Shown: positions 24,476 to 33,317 of the stretch, piece after piece | Layout of the letters: each line of letters starts with the position of its first letter | How positions within the stretch are numbered: the first letter of the stretch is position 1 | From: Alphaproteobacteria bacterium | GTDB taxonomy: Bacteria > Pseudomonadota > Alphaproteobacteria > M2410 | DNA: 52,652 bases | Direction: 5' to 3' | Assembly: GCA_006226415.1 (NCBI GenBank) | Contig: SBGZ01000090.1 | Location: 1-52,652 of the forward strand | The notes under the pieces: model-generated | Databases searched by the model: none | What the model saw: only the letters and a program-made list of their open reading frames with translations | Told to the model about the DNA's origin: nothing | Program-made: the position numbers and the translations under genes

Positions 24476-25717
24476 CTAAAAGGACCCAAGGGCGCGCACG
24501 GGCGTCACCCGGGCGGCCTTGAGGCCAGGTAAAAGCGCGACCAGGGCCGCGGTGAAAATCACCAAAAGCGCAGGCAGGACCATGGTGACAAAGGAAACTT
24601 CCGCCACAATACGGTCAAAGGGAATGCCGCCAACCTCCATCGGCTGGGGCATGAGAATGCCATGATCGGTAAAATAGGCATTGATGGGTAAAGCCAGAAG
24701 GGCGCCCGCCAAAGAGCCCAGAGAGGCCAGGACCACCGTCTCGATCAGAATCATATTGAAGACCTGGCGCGGCCGCGTTCCGATGGCTTTTAAAAGCCCA
24801 AATTCACGGGTGCGCTCCAGAGTGCTCATCAGCACCGTGTTGAGCACGCCTATGGAAACCATGAGCATGATCAGGCCGACACTGACATAATTGCCCATCT
24901 TGTCGGCTGTCATGGATTCGTAAAATGTTTTCTCGACAACCTGCCAGGGGTCTATGGAAAGTTCCGGGTCGGTCAACTGGAGTCGAAGATCGCTGGCAAC
25001 CTTTCGCGCATCGGCATAGTCGCCGGTCAGAATGGCGATCTCATGCGCGCTGTTTCCCATATAGAGATAGCGCTGCGCCGCTTCGCGGGACATATAGACA
25101 TGCTGCTTTTCAAAAGAATCTTTTGTCCCGACTATCGCGCCGACGACGAATATATCGTTCGCAATTGAGCCCTCCGCCCCCTGGCCGATCAGCACTAGCT
25201 CATCACCGATCGAGAGTTTTAGGCTGTCAACAATGGCCTGCCCCACCATGACGACATCATAACCCTCCGGGTTTTGCTGACCGGTGAGGTAAGTCCCCTC
25301 TTTGACTTTCTCCACCAGACGCGTGGTCTTCCTTTCGCGCTCTGGGTCAATACCAATCACGTTGGCGACGACCGACTTATCGCCCAGGTAGACAAGCGAT
25401 GGCGCCAAAATACGGGGGGAGACACCCACAACGCCTGGCGTCGCATCAAGAGTAGCCAAAAGACCATCAAGATCGGCCATATGTTTGTTGATCGAGGGGC
25501 GGTCAAGATAATCCCCCTGGTGGATCTGCACATGGCCGGTGTGGTCGCGGGTGAAGAGATCGATAATTCCTGAATAGGACCCTTCGGCGAGCGAGAGCGA
25601 GAGCGAGGCCAGCAAATAACCAAAGGCCATGGAGAGACCCGTCAGGAAGGACCTGCGCCGGGCCCGCAACAGATTGCGAAAGGCCAATTTAAGATTGAGC
25701 AAGGGAGCTCCCCCCAT
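24476..25717 (-). CDS. FtsX/MacB-type ABC permease (first of pair)
   Basis: A 413-residue permease with the MacB/LolC topology. LKLAFRNLLRARRRSFLTGLSMAFG is the N-terminal helix, then a periplasmic domain, then three helices beginning at NYVSVGLIMLMVSIGVLNTVL and ending ARVTPVRALGSF. RTREFGLLKAIGTRPRQVF is the cytoplasmic coupling loop that contacts the ATPase. The ATG at 25717 has no obvious ribosome binding site. A TTG at 25702, with GGGGGAG five bases upstream, may be the real start. It lies ten bases after the LolA-like gene, and the second permease follows. Confidence 0.92.
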   Translation of the reverse strand: MGGAPLLNLKLAFRNLLRARRRSFLTGLSMAFGYLLASLSLSLAEGSYSGIIDLFTRDHTGHVQIHQGDYLDRPSINKHMADLDGLLATLDATPGVVGVSPRILAPSLVYLGDKSVVANVIGIDPERERKTTRLVEKVKEGTYLTGQQNPEGYDVVMVGQAIVDSLKLSIGDELVLIGQGAEGSIANDIFVVGAIVGTKDSFEKQHVYMSREAAQRYLYMGNSAHEIAILTGDYADARKVASDLRLQLTDPELSIDPWQVVEKTFYESMTADKMGNYVSVGLIMLMVSIGVLNTVLMSTLERTREFGLLKAIGTRPRQVFNMILIETVVLASLGSLAGALLALPINAYFTDHGILMPQPMEVGGIPFDRIVAEVSFVTMVLPALLVIFTAALVALLPGLKAARVTPVRALGSF

Positions 25718-25727
25718 TTGCCGGGCG

Positions 25728-26525
25728 CTAGTTGAAGCGCTCCTTTAGTTTGGCCCAGGTAAAGGTATCCTCATCAAGCTCTACGTTGAGCCTTAGATCA
25801 TCGTAATAGATGACGGTCATGTGGCCTTCTTTGTTGTGAGGGACCATTTCAAGTTTCGAGGGCAGTAGATTTCCGGAAAATTCCTTTAGATCGGAAAAGG
25901 TCATCGTGCGGACCTTTTCGCCGCGCTCATTGTAGAACCTCTCCTCCATGGGTAGAAGTTTTCCAAGATCAACGAGCACCTCGATTTTCGCCCAGACGGT
26001 CACTGTTTCCTCTTTGGGCACCAGGGTCAGAAGGCTCGCGCAACCGGTATCTTCTCGGGTCGATGTATAGTCGTCGGCGAGGGTCGCCTCTTTCACCAGA
26101 TCATCATTGGTGAAATCTGACCCCATCCAGGAACTCATCATCATGGACGGCGGCACTTTGATGGTTTTGTTGATTTTTGGGAAATAGTTCCACATCTCAT
26201 CTTCAAGTTTGAGCGTGGCAATGCCGCGATCTTTTTTAGGCGCAAGAATGCGGATAAAGGTCTTTTCCATACCCTCGCTCCACACCTGCATGGACATGGT
26301 ACGTTCCCAATCTGGGGTAATGATCTGCATGCGGATGTCCGCTTCGGAGGTATTGGCGCGGTAAAGTTCATCAACCTTGCGCAAAAGGTCTTCGGCGGAA
26401 AGCCCTTCCAGGCTGCTCACGTCACAGGTCTCTGAGACCTCCAAGGGGAGCTGTTCCTGCGCGGCCTCAGGCGCTGACATGGCGACAAAGGCGGCCAAGG
26501 CGGGAAGAAAAAGGGCATGAAACAT
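25728..26525 (-). CDS. Periplasmic LolA-like outer-membrane lipoprotein-sorting protein
   Basis: From the ATG at 26525 (GGAGGAGG seven bases upstream) the product has 265 residues with a signal peptide (ALFLPALAAFVAMSAPEAA). The rest matches the LolA-like family PF17131 as I remember it. Recognisable parts are the helix around LLRKVDELYRA, the strand EKTFIRILAPKKDRGIATL, then WNYFPKINKTIKVPP and MMSSWMGSDFTNDDLVKE. Such proteins have an open beta barrel able to hold a lipid chain. Being first in a unit with two FtsX-like permeases, a LolD-like ATPase and an outer-membrane barrel, it is the likely periplasmic carrier. A GTG at 26546 is in frame but lies before the ribosome binding site. Confidence 0.92.
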   Translation of the reverse strand: MFHALFLPALAAFVAMSAPEAAQEQLPLEVSETCDVSSLEGLSAEDLLRKVDELYRANTSEADIRMQIITPDWERTMSMQVWSEGMEKTFIRILAPKKDRGIATLKLEDEMWNYFPKINKTIKVPPSMMMSSWMGSDFTNDDLVKEATLADDYTSTREDTGCASLLTLVPKEETVTVWAKIEVLVDLGKLLPMEERFYNERGEKVRTMTFSDLKEFSGNLLPSKLEMVPHNKEGHMTVIYYDDLRLNVELDEDTFTWAKLKERFN

Positions 26526-26575
26526 GGGGAAACCTCCTCCGATCACCTTATAAAATGGCTATTTTCAGCCAAATT

Positions 26576-27460
26576 TCAACCATCCGCGGGCAATTGGCTC
26601 TGGATCCAGGCCAGAATATCACGTGTCACATCGTCGCGGTTGGTTTCATTGAGGAGCTCATGGCGCGCGCCCGGGTAATAGTGTGTGTCGATCTGCCGAA
26701 CGCCTGCCGAGCGCCAGCGCTTTTCCAGTTCGACGAGACGCGCCAAGCGATCATTCAAGGGATCTAAATCCCCGGCCACGAAAAGCACAGGCAGGTCAGA
26801 CCGAATGCGGGCGATCATGGCCGGATCAGCGAGGCGCGGACTTTCGCTTGCCGCTGACATGGCCGAGGCTTCAACCATGTCGAAGCCGCAGAGAGGGTCG
26901 GCAACATATTTATCAACTTCCACCTCATCACGGGAGAGCCAATCAGCGGGCGTCCGCGCCGGCTCAAACTCCGCATTGAAAATTTCGAAGGCCGATTTGC
27001 CTTCCATGAGGCCCGCAAAAAGCGCCTCTGCGAGGAGGTCATAGGCGCAGGAACCGGAAAGGATCAGCGCGTCGATCTCTTGTGAGTGATCTTGAACCAC
27101 CTGCTGCGAGGCAAAGGAGCCGAGAGAGTGGCCAAATAGGATCAGTGGCACACCGGGAACCCTTGCGCGGGCCATTTTGATCATCGCCACGAGATCGGCG
27201 CAAAGGGCATTCCAACCGCCCTCGCCAAAATCACCAGGCCCTCGCGCCGCGATCATGGATTGGCCGTGCCCACGGTGGTCAGGGCCTAAGACATGAATAC
27301 CTTTTGCCACCACTTCCCTAGCAAAACGATCATAACGGGCGATGTGTTCGCCCAGCCCATGGGCGATGACGCAGACCGCTCGGGCCGGTTCGGCGGGCGC
27401 CCATTCCACATAGGACACTTCAAGTTGGTCAAAATCGGAGTGAAAGTTATTGCGGATCAT
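26576..27460 (-). CDS. Alpha/beta hydrolase, monoacylglycerol lipase/lysophospholipase type
   Basis: A 294-residue serine hydrolase. HGLGEHIARYDRFAREVVAKG near residue 34 and DHRGHGQS near 60 are classic for the lysophospholipase/monoglyceride lipase group. The nucleophile elbow is GHSLGSF (about 109-115). The Asp is in VAGDLDPLNDR and the His in YPGARHELLNE. It overlaps the GST gene upstream by four bases (ATGA), so the two are translationally coupled. It precedes the Lol-like operon by 50 bases on the same strand. A role in lipid or lysophospholipid turnover would fit the neighbours, but this is inference. Confidence 0.93.
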   Translation of the reverse strand: MIRNNFHSDFDQLEVSYVEWAPAEPARAVCVIAHGLGEHIARYDRFAREVVAKGIHVLGPDHRGHGQSMIAARGPGDFGEGGWNALCADLVAMIKMARARVPGVPLILFGHSLGSFASQQVVQDHSQEIDALILSGSCAYDLLAEALFAGLMEGKSAFEIFNAEFEPARTPADWLSRDEVEVDKYVADPLCGFDMVEASAMSAASESPRLADPAMIARIRSDLPVLFVAGDLDPLNDRLARLVELEKRWRSAGVRQIDTHYYPGARHELLNETNRDDVTRDILAWIQSQLPADG

Positions 27461-28158
27461 GTGATTTGTCTTTCCCTGATGGGCAGGCGTTGCTCAACGT
27501 CACCTGGATGCCACTGCGGATATCTGCCCATGATGGCGTTGAAGGGCTCACTTGCCAAGAAATGCTTCAGCCAGGCCTGAACGCGGGGCAAGGACAGCGC
27601 CTCAAACCAACCCCGATCCGTGCTCGCAAACTGGCGCACGAAGGGCGCGATGGCAAAGTCAGCAAGCCCTGGGGTCGGCCCAGCCAAATACGCGGCATCC
27701 AGGCGTGCCTCCATATCGATCAGATGTTTTAGAGCTGCCGCGCGCTCGATCTCAACATCGGCCCCCTCATAGCGGGTCGCATATTTGTAGCGATCAAGGT
27801 GATATTTGAACGAACCTTCGAGTGGGTCCGTGGTGTCGTTCACCCCGTCAAACCGATTGATGAGAGCGAGGGCTTCCTCGCGCGCGGGACCGGGCGCAGG
27901 CAAAATGCCATCCGGATCGCTGCGCTCCAGCGCCCAGAGCATGATATCAAGGCTTTCTTCCAGCACCTCGCCATTTGGCAAGATCATGACCGGCACAGTC
28001 CCCTTGGGCGATGCCTCTAGCATTTCGGCGGGTTTGTCGCGCAGGATCACCTCGCGTAAACGCACCTCAATGCCGGCCAGGTAAATCCCCATGCGCGCCC
28101 GCATGGCGAAAGGGCAGCGCCGAAAGCTGTAAAGAATGGGAAGGTCGTCGAGAATCAT
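27457..28158 (-). CDS. Glutathione S-transferase family protein
   Basis: From the ATG at 28158, with GGAAGG just upstream, the product has 233 residues. The N-terminal thioredoxin-like domain begins LPILYSFRRCPFAMRARM and contains a CPFA motif in place of a CxxC. KGTVPVMILPNGEVLEESLDIMLW is the glutathione-contacting segment with its cis-proline. The C-terminal helical domain includes LADFAIAPFVRQFA. It is first in a minus-strand run with the alpha/beta hydrolase and probably the Lol-like genes. A TTG at 28185 would extend it without support. The specific substrate is unknown. Confidence 0.92.
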   Translation of the reverse strand: MILDDLPILYSFRRCPFAMRARMGIYLAGIEVRLREVILRDKPAEMLEASPKGTVPVMILPNGEVLEESLDIMLWALERSDPDGILPAPGPAREEALALINRFDGVNDTTDPLEGSFKYHLDRYKYATRYEGADVEIERAAALKHLIDMEARLDAAYLAGPTPGLADFAIAPFVRQFASTDRGWFEALSLPRVQAWLKHFLASEPFNAIMGRYPQWHPGDVEQRLPIRERQIT

Positions 28159-28318
28159 TGCCTTCCAATAGATTTGAGCTTGCAATTGAGGTCAAGGACC
28201 GCAATATCCCCCCTTATGTAAAGAAGTTTACGGACAGCGGTGGGGGTCCCGCGAGAAGTAACACGTTTAAACATGTAAAACGGCGCGCTTTCGCGCCTGA
28301 TCGATTGTGGGGATCTCC
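28159..28318. promoter_or_regulatory. Divergent control region with two palindromes
   Basis: The gap separates the GST-led minus run from the M3 peptidase. It contains GTAAA-N4-TTTAC (28218-28231), a near-palindrome centred on GTTTAAAC (28261-28276, 14 of 16 bases symmetric) and a GC hairpin GGCGCG/CGCGCC (28282-28297) in the peptidase leader. These could be operators. No regulator gene is adjacent. Confidence 0.4.
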
Positions 28319-30376
28319 ATGAATTTGAACCTTCTTAGCGGCGTTGCGGCTCTCAGCCTCGTTTGTGCCGCCTGCTCTGAGCCTGCCTCCCAGGACGAGA
28401 CAACCGCACCTGAACCTGTTCTGGTGACGCCGGTTACTCCCGGGCCCAATGTCACAGATGATCTGGATAGTTTTGTCGCCAAGTGTGACGCGGATTTCAC
28501 AAGACTCAAAGCCAGGGTCGAAGCCATTGAGGCCTTTAAAGGACCCTATACCGTCGACAGTGTCATGGTGCCGCTTAACGACCTCGATACGGAGATCGGC
28601 AATGCCTATTATTGGCCTTACATTGTCACCGCGACACAGCCGGATGAGGCCTACCGTGATGCGGCGATGGCCTGCGTTCAGAAATTTATTCCTCTTTTCA
28701 ACGACCTGGGTCTTAGCCAAAAGATCTACCATCAGGTCAAGGCCATTGACCTGACCGGCGCAGATCAGGTGACCACTTTTATGGTCGAAGAGACGATTAA
28801 GTCCTACGAGAGTTCAGGCGTGGACAAGGACGACCAAACCCGCGCGCGGATTAAAGCGATCAACGAAGAAACATTCCGGCTGAGTCAGTTGTTCGATAAG
28901 AACATCCGAGACGATGTGCGTTATGTCGAGGTTGAAGATGTCGCGCGGCTTTCAGGCTTGCCGGAAGATTACATTGCGGGTCATCAACCGGATGAGAACG
29001 GTATCATCAAGATTTCGACCAGTTACCCGGACATGTTCCCGGTCTTCAGTTATGCCGATGACGATCAATTGCGCTATGACATGCGCATGGCGAACGGCAA
29101 CCGCGGCTATCCGGTGAATGAAGAGGTGCTGCGCGATCTTCTCAAGAAACGCAAAGAGCTGGCGCAAATCCTCGGCTACCAAACTTTTGCCCATCTGACG
29201 ATGGAAGACCGGATGATCGGCACGCCGGAACGGGCGGATGCCTTTATCAAGGACATCAACGCCCTTGTACGCGGAACCGCCGAGCTTGAGCGGGACCGCC
29301 TGCTTGAGCGGTATCGGCAGATTGACCCGGAAGCAGAAATGGTTATGCCCTGGCAGCGCGGTTATATCTCAGAAAAGCTGCGCGCAGAGCTTTATGCCTA
29401 TGACTCGCAGCAAGTGCGGCAGTATTTCCAATTCGACAATGTCAAAGCGGGTATCTTCCAGCTGACCCAGGACCTTTTTGGCGTAGAGATCCGTGATTGG
29501 GACACCCCGGTCTGGGACCCCCAGGTTTCTGCCCATGAAATGGTTGAGAACGGTCAGGTGATCGGTCGCTTCTATCTTGATCTGCACCCGCGCGCCGGCA
29601 AGGACCAGCATGCGACCCACTACACATTGCGTGTTGGTGTTAAGGGCAAACAGATCCCGATGAGCGTTTTGGTCACAAATTTCCCTGGCGGCGACGGCAC
29701 AGCTGGCCTGATGGAGCATACGCAGGTGGAAACCTTCCTGCATGAGTTCGGGCATCTCATTCACAATATGTTTAGCGGTACCCAGACCTGGGCCTATGTG
29801 GCAGGCATGTCGATGGAGCGAGACTTTGTCGAAGCGCCGAGCCAGATGCTTGAGGAATGGGTTTGGGATTATGAAACCCTGAAGAGCTTTGCGATCAACA
29901 CCGATGGCGAAGTCTTGCCACGCGAGCTCTTTGATAAAATGCTGGCGGCACGCAATTTCAATCGTGCGACCGGTGTTGCCGGTCAAACCTATCTGGCGGC
30001 TGAATCCCTTCAATTCCACATTGCCGACCCTGAAACCCTCGATTTCGACGCCGTCTCGAATGGGCTGTGGGAAACCTACTCGGTCTATCCAACGGTTCCG
30101 GGCACGCACGGCTGGGCGAGCTTTGGCCATCTGGGGGGGTATTCGTCGAATTATTACACCTACCAATGGTCGCTGGCGATTGCGGCGGACATGTTCACCC
30201 GCTTCGAAGCTGAAGGCTTGCGCAACAAGGCAACCGCGATGGACTACCGCACGATGGTCCTGGGATCGGCCGGTTCACGGCCAGCGGACGAAATGCTGGA
30301 GGAATTTCTCGGGCGCCCCTTCACAGTGGAGGCTTACGCGGAGGACCTGAAAGAGGCGGCTCAATCGGCGCAATAA
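28319..30376 (+). CDS. M3-family oligopeptidase, lipoprotein
   Basis: A 685-residue zinc peptidase of the thimet oligopeptidase/Dcp family. The zinc site is HEFGH at 475-479, with the expected downstream segment EAPSQMLEEWVWD carrying the third ligand Glu. GHLGGYSSNYYTYQWSLAIA near the C-terminus is a family substrate-binding motif. The ATG at 28319 follows GGGGA. It is preceded by a frame extending to a GTG at 28307. The N-terminus has a signal peptide with a lipobox (SLVCAAC), so unlike cytoplasmic OpdA it should be anchored in the envelope. It probably degrades short peptides in the periplasm. A strong terminator follows. Confidence 0.94.
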   Translation: MNLNLLSGVAALSLVCAACSEPASQDETTAPEPVLVTPVTPGPNVTDDLDSFVAKCDADFTRLKARVEAIEAFKGPYTVDSVMVPLNDLDTEIGNAYYWPYIVTATQPDEAYRDAAMACVQKFIPLFNDLGLSQKIYHQVKAIDLTGADQVTTFMVEETIKSYESSGVDKDDQTRARIKAINEETFRLSQLFDKNIRDDVRYVEVEDVARLSGLPEDYIAGHQPDENGIIKISTSYPDMFPVFSYADDDQLRYDMRMANGNRGYPVNEEVLRDLLKKRKELAQILGYQTFAHLTMEDRMIGTPERADAFIKDINALVRGTAELERDRLLERYRQIDPEAEMVMPWQRGYISEKLRAELYAYDSQQVRQYFQFDNVKAGIFQLTQDLFGVEIRDWDTPVWDPQVSAHEMVENGQVIGRFYLDLHPRAGKDQHATHYTLRVGVKGKQIPMSVLVTNFPGGDGTAGLMEHTQVETFLHEFGHLIHNMFSGTQTWAYVAGMSMERDFVEAPSQMLEEWVWDYETLKSFAINTDGEVLPRELFDKMLAARNFNRATGVAGQTYLAAESLQFHIADPETLDFDAVSNGLWETYSVYPTVPGTHGWASFGHLGGYSSNYYTYQWSLAIAADMFTRFEAEGLRNKATAMDYRTMVLGSAGSRPADEMLEEFLGRPFTVEAYAEDLKEAAQSAQ

Positions 30377-30402
30377 CCCTTCAGACCTGAAGGAAATAGG
30401 CG

Positions 30403-30438
30403 AAGGCCCGGCGATTTTCGCCGGGCCTTTGCTTTTTG
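30403..30438 (+). terminator. Rho-independent terminator of the M3 peptidase gene
   Basis: AAGGCCCGGCG (30403-30413) pairs with CGCCGGGCCTT (30419-30429) over 11 bp around an ATTTT loop. A T-rich tract follows. It begins 27 bases after the stop codon. Confidence 0.92.
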
Positions 30439-30494
30439 TTGAAGGTCTTCCGGCTATTCTTTACAAAGTGAGCCAAGATTTGCGCAGGATAAAA

Positions 30495-30983
30495 ATGACC
30501 CTTGATGAAGTCGAAGAATTGACACGTCTTGCCATGCGGCGGCTGGCCAGTTCGGTTACCGTGGTTTCGTCACGGGACGATGAAGCGCGCTTTGCCATGA
30601 CCGCTACTTCCGTGACTTCGGTGAGCCTTGAGCCGCCGAGTCTGCTGGTCTGCGTCAACAAGATTACGCAGCTCTATGCCATGCTTTTGGCCAAGCAGCC
30701 ATTTGCTGTGAATATATTGGGACGCGAGCAACAAGAAATTGCAAATGTTTGCGCTGGCGACAAGCAGGGCGAGGCACGCTTTTCAGTGGGCGTCTGGGAT
30801 ACGCATCCTGATGGGCCGCCGATCCTTCTGGGGGCTCAGGCCAACCTGATTTGCGACACGGATGCCTTTCTCGACTACGGCAGTCACGGCATTTTCATCG
30901 GACGGATCATCGACATTATGATCGGCGACGATCTCCATCCCCTCATCTATGTGGATGGAGAATACACTGGCATTTCGGACTAG
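30495..30983 (+). CDS. Flavin reductase-like FMN-binding protein
   Basis: From the ATG at 30495 (AGGA five bases upstream) the product has 162 residues. It matches the flavin reductase-like split-barrel domain used by the small component of two-component monooxygenases. Typical parts are AMRRLASSVTVVSS, AMTATSVTSVSLEPPSLLVCVNK, FAVNILGREQQEIAN and FIGRIIDI. It would reduce FMN or FAD with NAD(P)H for a partner oxygenase. No partner of the two-component type is next to it. It stands alone between the M3 peptidase terminator and a convergent VOC gene. A frame start at 30429 lies inside the terminator and is rejected. Confidence 0.9.
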   Translation: MTLDEVEELTRLAMRRLASSVTVVSSRDDEARFAMTATSVTSVSLEPPSLLVCVNKITQLYAMLLAKQPFAVNILGREQQEIANVCAGDKQGEARFSVGVWDTHPDGPPILLGAQANLICDTDAFLDYGSHGIFIGRIIDIMIGDDLHPLIYVDGEYTGISD

Positions 30984-31004
30984 GGTCCCCTGTCGGCTCT
31001 GAAC

Positions 31005-31022
31005 CCCCCGCCTTCGCGGGGG
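31005..31022. other. Perfect GC hairpin between convergent genes
   Basis: CCCCCGC (31005-31011) and GCGGGGG (31016-31022) form a 7-bp stem with a CTTC loop between the flavin reductase and VOC genes. There is no T-run on either strand, so it is at best a factor-dependent terminator. Confidence 0.45.
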
Positions 31023-31029
31023 CGCCGCA

Positions 31030-31575
31030 TTATTTGTTTCGCTCGTCCCAGGAGCCATCATGCAGCCAGGCGGCATGGCGCGGCGCTTTTTTGGTACGGC
31101 TCCATTCTTCGATCATGTCAGGGGCAACGCGGTGCAGCTCTTCCATCATCCCGGGCTTGGCGGTATTGGCGGCCAGCTCCAGACGGTGCCCATTGGGGTC
31201 AAAGAAGTAGATCGACTGGAAAATACCGTGATCAACCGGGCCGATGACATCCAGACCCGCTTCTTCAACCTTCGCTTTCGCTTCATTGAGCGCGCCCAAG
31301 TCTTCCACTTCAAAGGCAATGTGCTGCACCCATTCCGGTGTGTTCGGATCTTTGCCTTGGTCTGGCGAATTAGGCAACTCAAAGAAGGCCAGAACATTGC
31401 CCTGCCCGGCATCCATAAAAATATGCATGTAAGGATCGGGCTCTTTGGTTGACGGCACTTCATCCTCAGCGATGGCGAGAACAAAATCCATGCCGAGCAC
31501 ATTCTTGTAGAACTCAACAGTTTCCTTGGCATCGCGGCAGCGATAGGCCACATGGTGGATGCGTTTGATGTTCAT
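31030..31575 (-). CDS. VOC-family (glyoxalase/extradiol dioxygenase fold) protein
   Basis: A 181-residue protein with the paired beta-alpha-beta-beta-beta motifs of the vicinal oxygen chelate fold. IKRIHHVAYRCRDAKETVEFY gives the first ligand His, WVQHIAFEVED a second His and FDPNGHRLELA the Glu-bearing strand. These are the metal positions of lyases and dioxygenases in the family. It follows the hpd gene by 11 bases on the same strand, so it likely acts on an aromatic or phenylpyruvate-derived compound, but the reaction is unknown. The C-terminal RHAAWLHDGSWDERNK tail is unusual for simple glyoxalases. Confidence 0.88.
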   Translation of the reverse strand: MNIKRIHHVAYRCRDAKETVEFYKNVLGMDFVLAIAEDEVPSTKEPDPYMHIFMDAGQGNVLAFFELPNSPDQGKDPNTPEWVQHIAFEVEDLGALNEAKAKVEEAGLDVIGPVDHGIFQSIYFFDPNGHRLELAANTAKPGMMEELHRVAPDMIEEWSRTKKAPRHAAWLHDGSWDERNK

Positions 31576-31586
31576 GGGGGTTCTCC

Positions 31587-32669
31587 TCAGGCCGCGTTCG
31601 GATCTGCGATCACGCCGCGCTGAATCTGATCGCGCTCCATGGATTCAAAGAGCGCCTTGAAATTACCCTCGCCGAAACCTTCGTCCTTTTTGCGCTGAAT
31701 GATCTCAATAAAGACAGGGCCCAGCAAGGTTTCCGTGAAAATCTGCAGCAGCAGCTTGGTGTCGCCTTCCGTCGAGCCATCCAGGAGGATGCCGCGCGAC
31801 TTCATTTCTTCAACCGGCTCGCCGTGCCCTGGCAGACGTTCCTCGAGCATCTCGTAGTAAACTTCCGGCGGCGGTGTCAGGAAGGGAGTTCCAAGTTTTT
31901 TGAGTTGGTCCCAAGTCTCGAAAATATTGTCGGTGGACAGGGCGATGTGCTGAATGCCTTCGCCGTTGTACTGCATCAAAAACTCTTCGATCTGGCCGGT
32001 GCCGTTGGAAGCTTCTTCGTTCAAAGGGATACGAATCTTGCCATCCGGCGCTGTCATGGCGCGGGAGACAAGACCGGTTACCTGACCCTTGATGTCGAAG
32101 TAGCGGATTTCACGGAAATTAAAGAGCCGCTCATAATATTTGCCCCAATGGGCCATGCGGCCTCTGTAGACGTTGTGGGTGAGGTGGTCGATCTCATAGA
32201 GACCGCAGCCCTTGGGATGGCGCTCTACGCCTTCGAAGAATTCAAAATCGATGTCGTAGATCGAACTGCCGTCTTCGTAACGGTCAATAAGATAGAGCGT
32301 GGCGCCGCCAATGCCCTTGATGGCCGGGAGACGCAATTCCATCGGACCGGTCTCAATCTCAACCGGCTGAGCGCCCAGCGCCAGCGCGCGGTCATAAGCC
32401 TTGTGGGCGTCCTTGACACGGAAGGCCATGCCGCAAGCGCCAGGACCATGCTCTTCGGCATAATAGGCGGCGTGGCTCATGGGCTCATTGTTCAAGATGA
32501 AGTTGATGCCACCCTGACGATAGAGGGTCACGTCCTTGGAGCGGTGGCGGGCCACAGGGATAAAGCCGAGCGTGCGGAAAGTCTTGTCGAGGACATCTGG
32601 TTTGGGCGCGCTGAATTCTACAAATTCAAAGCCATCAAGTCCCATAGGGTTTTCAAAGAGATCAGCCAT
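31587..32669 (-). CDS. hpd: 4-hydroxyphenylpyruvate dioxygenase
   Basis: Converts 4-hydroxyphenylpyruvate to homogentisate, with Fe(II), in tyrosine catabolism. At 360 residues it is normal for the bacterial enzyme. The iron-binding residues are visible: His in [10 protein letters not shown] (near 163), His in [12 protein letters not shown] (near 242) and Glu in [11 protein letters not shown] (near 322). [18 protein letters not shown] is the classical C-terminal end. It is divergent from an Lrp/AsnC regulator, a frequent arrangement for amino-acid catabolic genes. A VOC gene follows. No homogentisate dioxygenase is in the window. Confidence 0.95.
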   Translation of the reverse strand: MADLFENPMGLDGFEFVEFSAPKPDVLDKTFRTLGFIPVARHRSKDVTLYRQGGINFILNNEPMSHAAYYAEEHGPGACGMAFRVKDAHKAYDRALALGAQPVEIETGPMELRLPAIKGIGGATLYLIDRYEDGSSIYDIDFEFFEGVERHPKGCGLYEIDHLTHNVYRGRMAHWGKYYERLFNFREIRYFDIKGQVTGLVSRAMTAPDGKIRIPLNEEASNGTGQIEEFLMQYNGEGIQHIALSTDNIFETWDQLKKLGTPFLTPPPEVYYEMLEERLPGHGEPVEEMKSRGILLDGSTEGDTKLLLQIFTETLLGPVFIEIIQRKKDEGFGEGNFKALFESMERDQIQRGVIADPNAA

Positions 32670-32810
32670 TGCTCATTTCTCCATCGTTGGAAATTCTGGA
32701 AAGGGGTCACGGGATCCTGCCGGCCGCGACTCTTCATGGAGATCATAGGTCTAAAGGGATGGAATTTCCGCCCGAAAACCCCCAGTTTTTATGACGTTGT
32801 GGTATTTTTC

Positions 32811-32835
32811 TTTCATTTTATCATATTTTATGAAA
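32811..32835. promoter_or_regulatory. AT-rich inverted repeat, possible Lrp/AsnC operator
   Basis: TTTCAT (32811-32816) and ATGAAA (32830-32835) flank 13 AT-rich bases, 15 bases before the lrp-like ATG and in the divergent gap with hpd. AT-rich imperfect palindromes are typical Lrp-family sites. The regulator encoded next door is the obvious candidate. Confidence 0.45.
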
Positions 32836-32849
32836 TCTTGGTTCCATAC

Positions 32850-33317
32850 ATGACAAACCTGAGCCCCACTGATTTCAAGTTACTCGCTGCCCTGCAGGCC
32901 AATGCTGATCTGTCTCAGCAAGAGCTGGCGGAAATTGCCGGCATGTCCAAGACCTCCGTTTGGCGGCGGGTGCGGGATCTGGAAGAGGCGGGCATTATTA
33001 CGGACAAAGTGGCGCTTCTCAACGCGCGGGCGCTGGGGCTCAACATCCATGTGATGGTTAGCGTTTCCATGGTGGCACACAGCGATGATGTGCGCCGGGC
33101 CTTTGAGACCCATGTGGAGACCCTGGCGCCCGTGACCGAATGCTATGCGGTCTCAGGGGACTGGGACTATCTTCTGCATGTTCTGATTGATGATATCGAC
33201 AGCTATAACCGCTTCCTCAATCAGGAAATTCTCAATCACAGAAGTGTACGCTCGGCGAGCTCCAGCTTTGCGCTGAAGCGCGTAAAATACACGACCCGTC
33301 TCCCTATCAGATTTTAG
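32850..33317 (+). CDS. Lrp/AsnC family transcriptional regulator
   Basis: A 155-residue regulator. Its N-terminal winged HTH contains DFKLLAALQANADLSQQELAEIAGMSKTSVWRRVRDLEEAGII, here recognised by its LSQQELAEIAGMS and VWRRVRDLE parts. Its C-terminal RAM effector domain contains VTECYAVSGDWDYLLHVLIDD. The ATG at 32850 is chosen because the open frame extends far upstream, antisense to hpd, and that part is not coding. It probably senses an amino acid such as tyrosine or phenylalanine and controls hpd, with which it is divergent. It overlaps the following convergent gene by four bases. Confidence 0.93.
   Translation: MTNLSPTDFKLLAALQANADLSQQELAEIAGMSKTSVWRRVRDLEEAGIITDKVALLNARALGLNIHVMVSVSMVAHSDDVRRAFETHVETLAPVTECYAVSGDWDYLLHVLIDDIDSYNRFLNQEILNHRSVRSASSSFALKRVKYTTRLPIRF

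Noticed and set aside
31824-32849. Long plus-strand open frame running antisense through hpd into the Lrp-like gene
   Set aside because: The part before 32850 has no family resemblance and lies on hpd, whose frame has full conserved motifs; only the segment from 32850 is a real gene.
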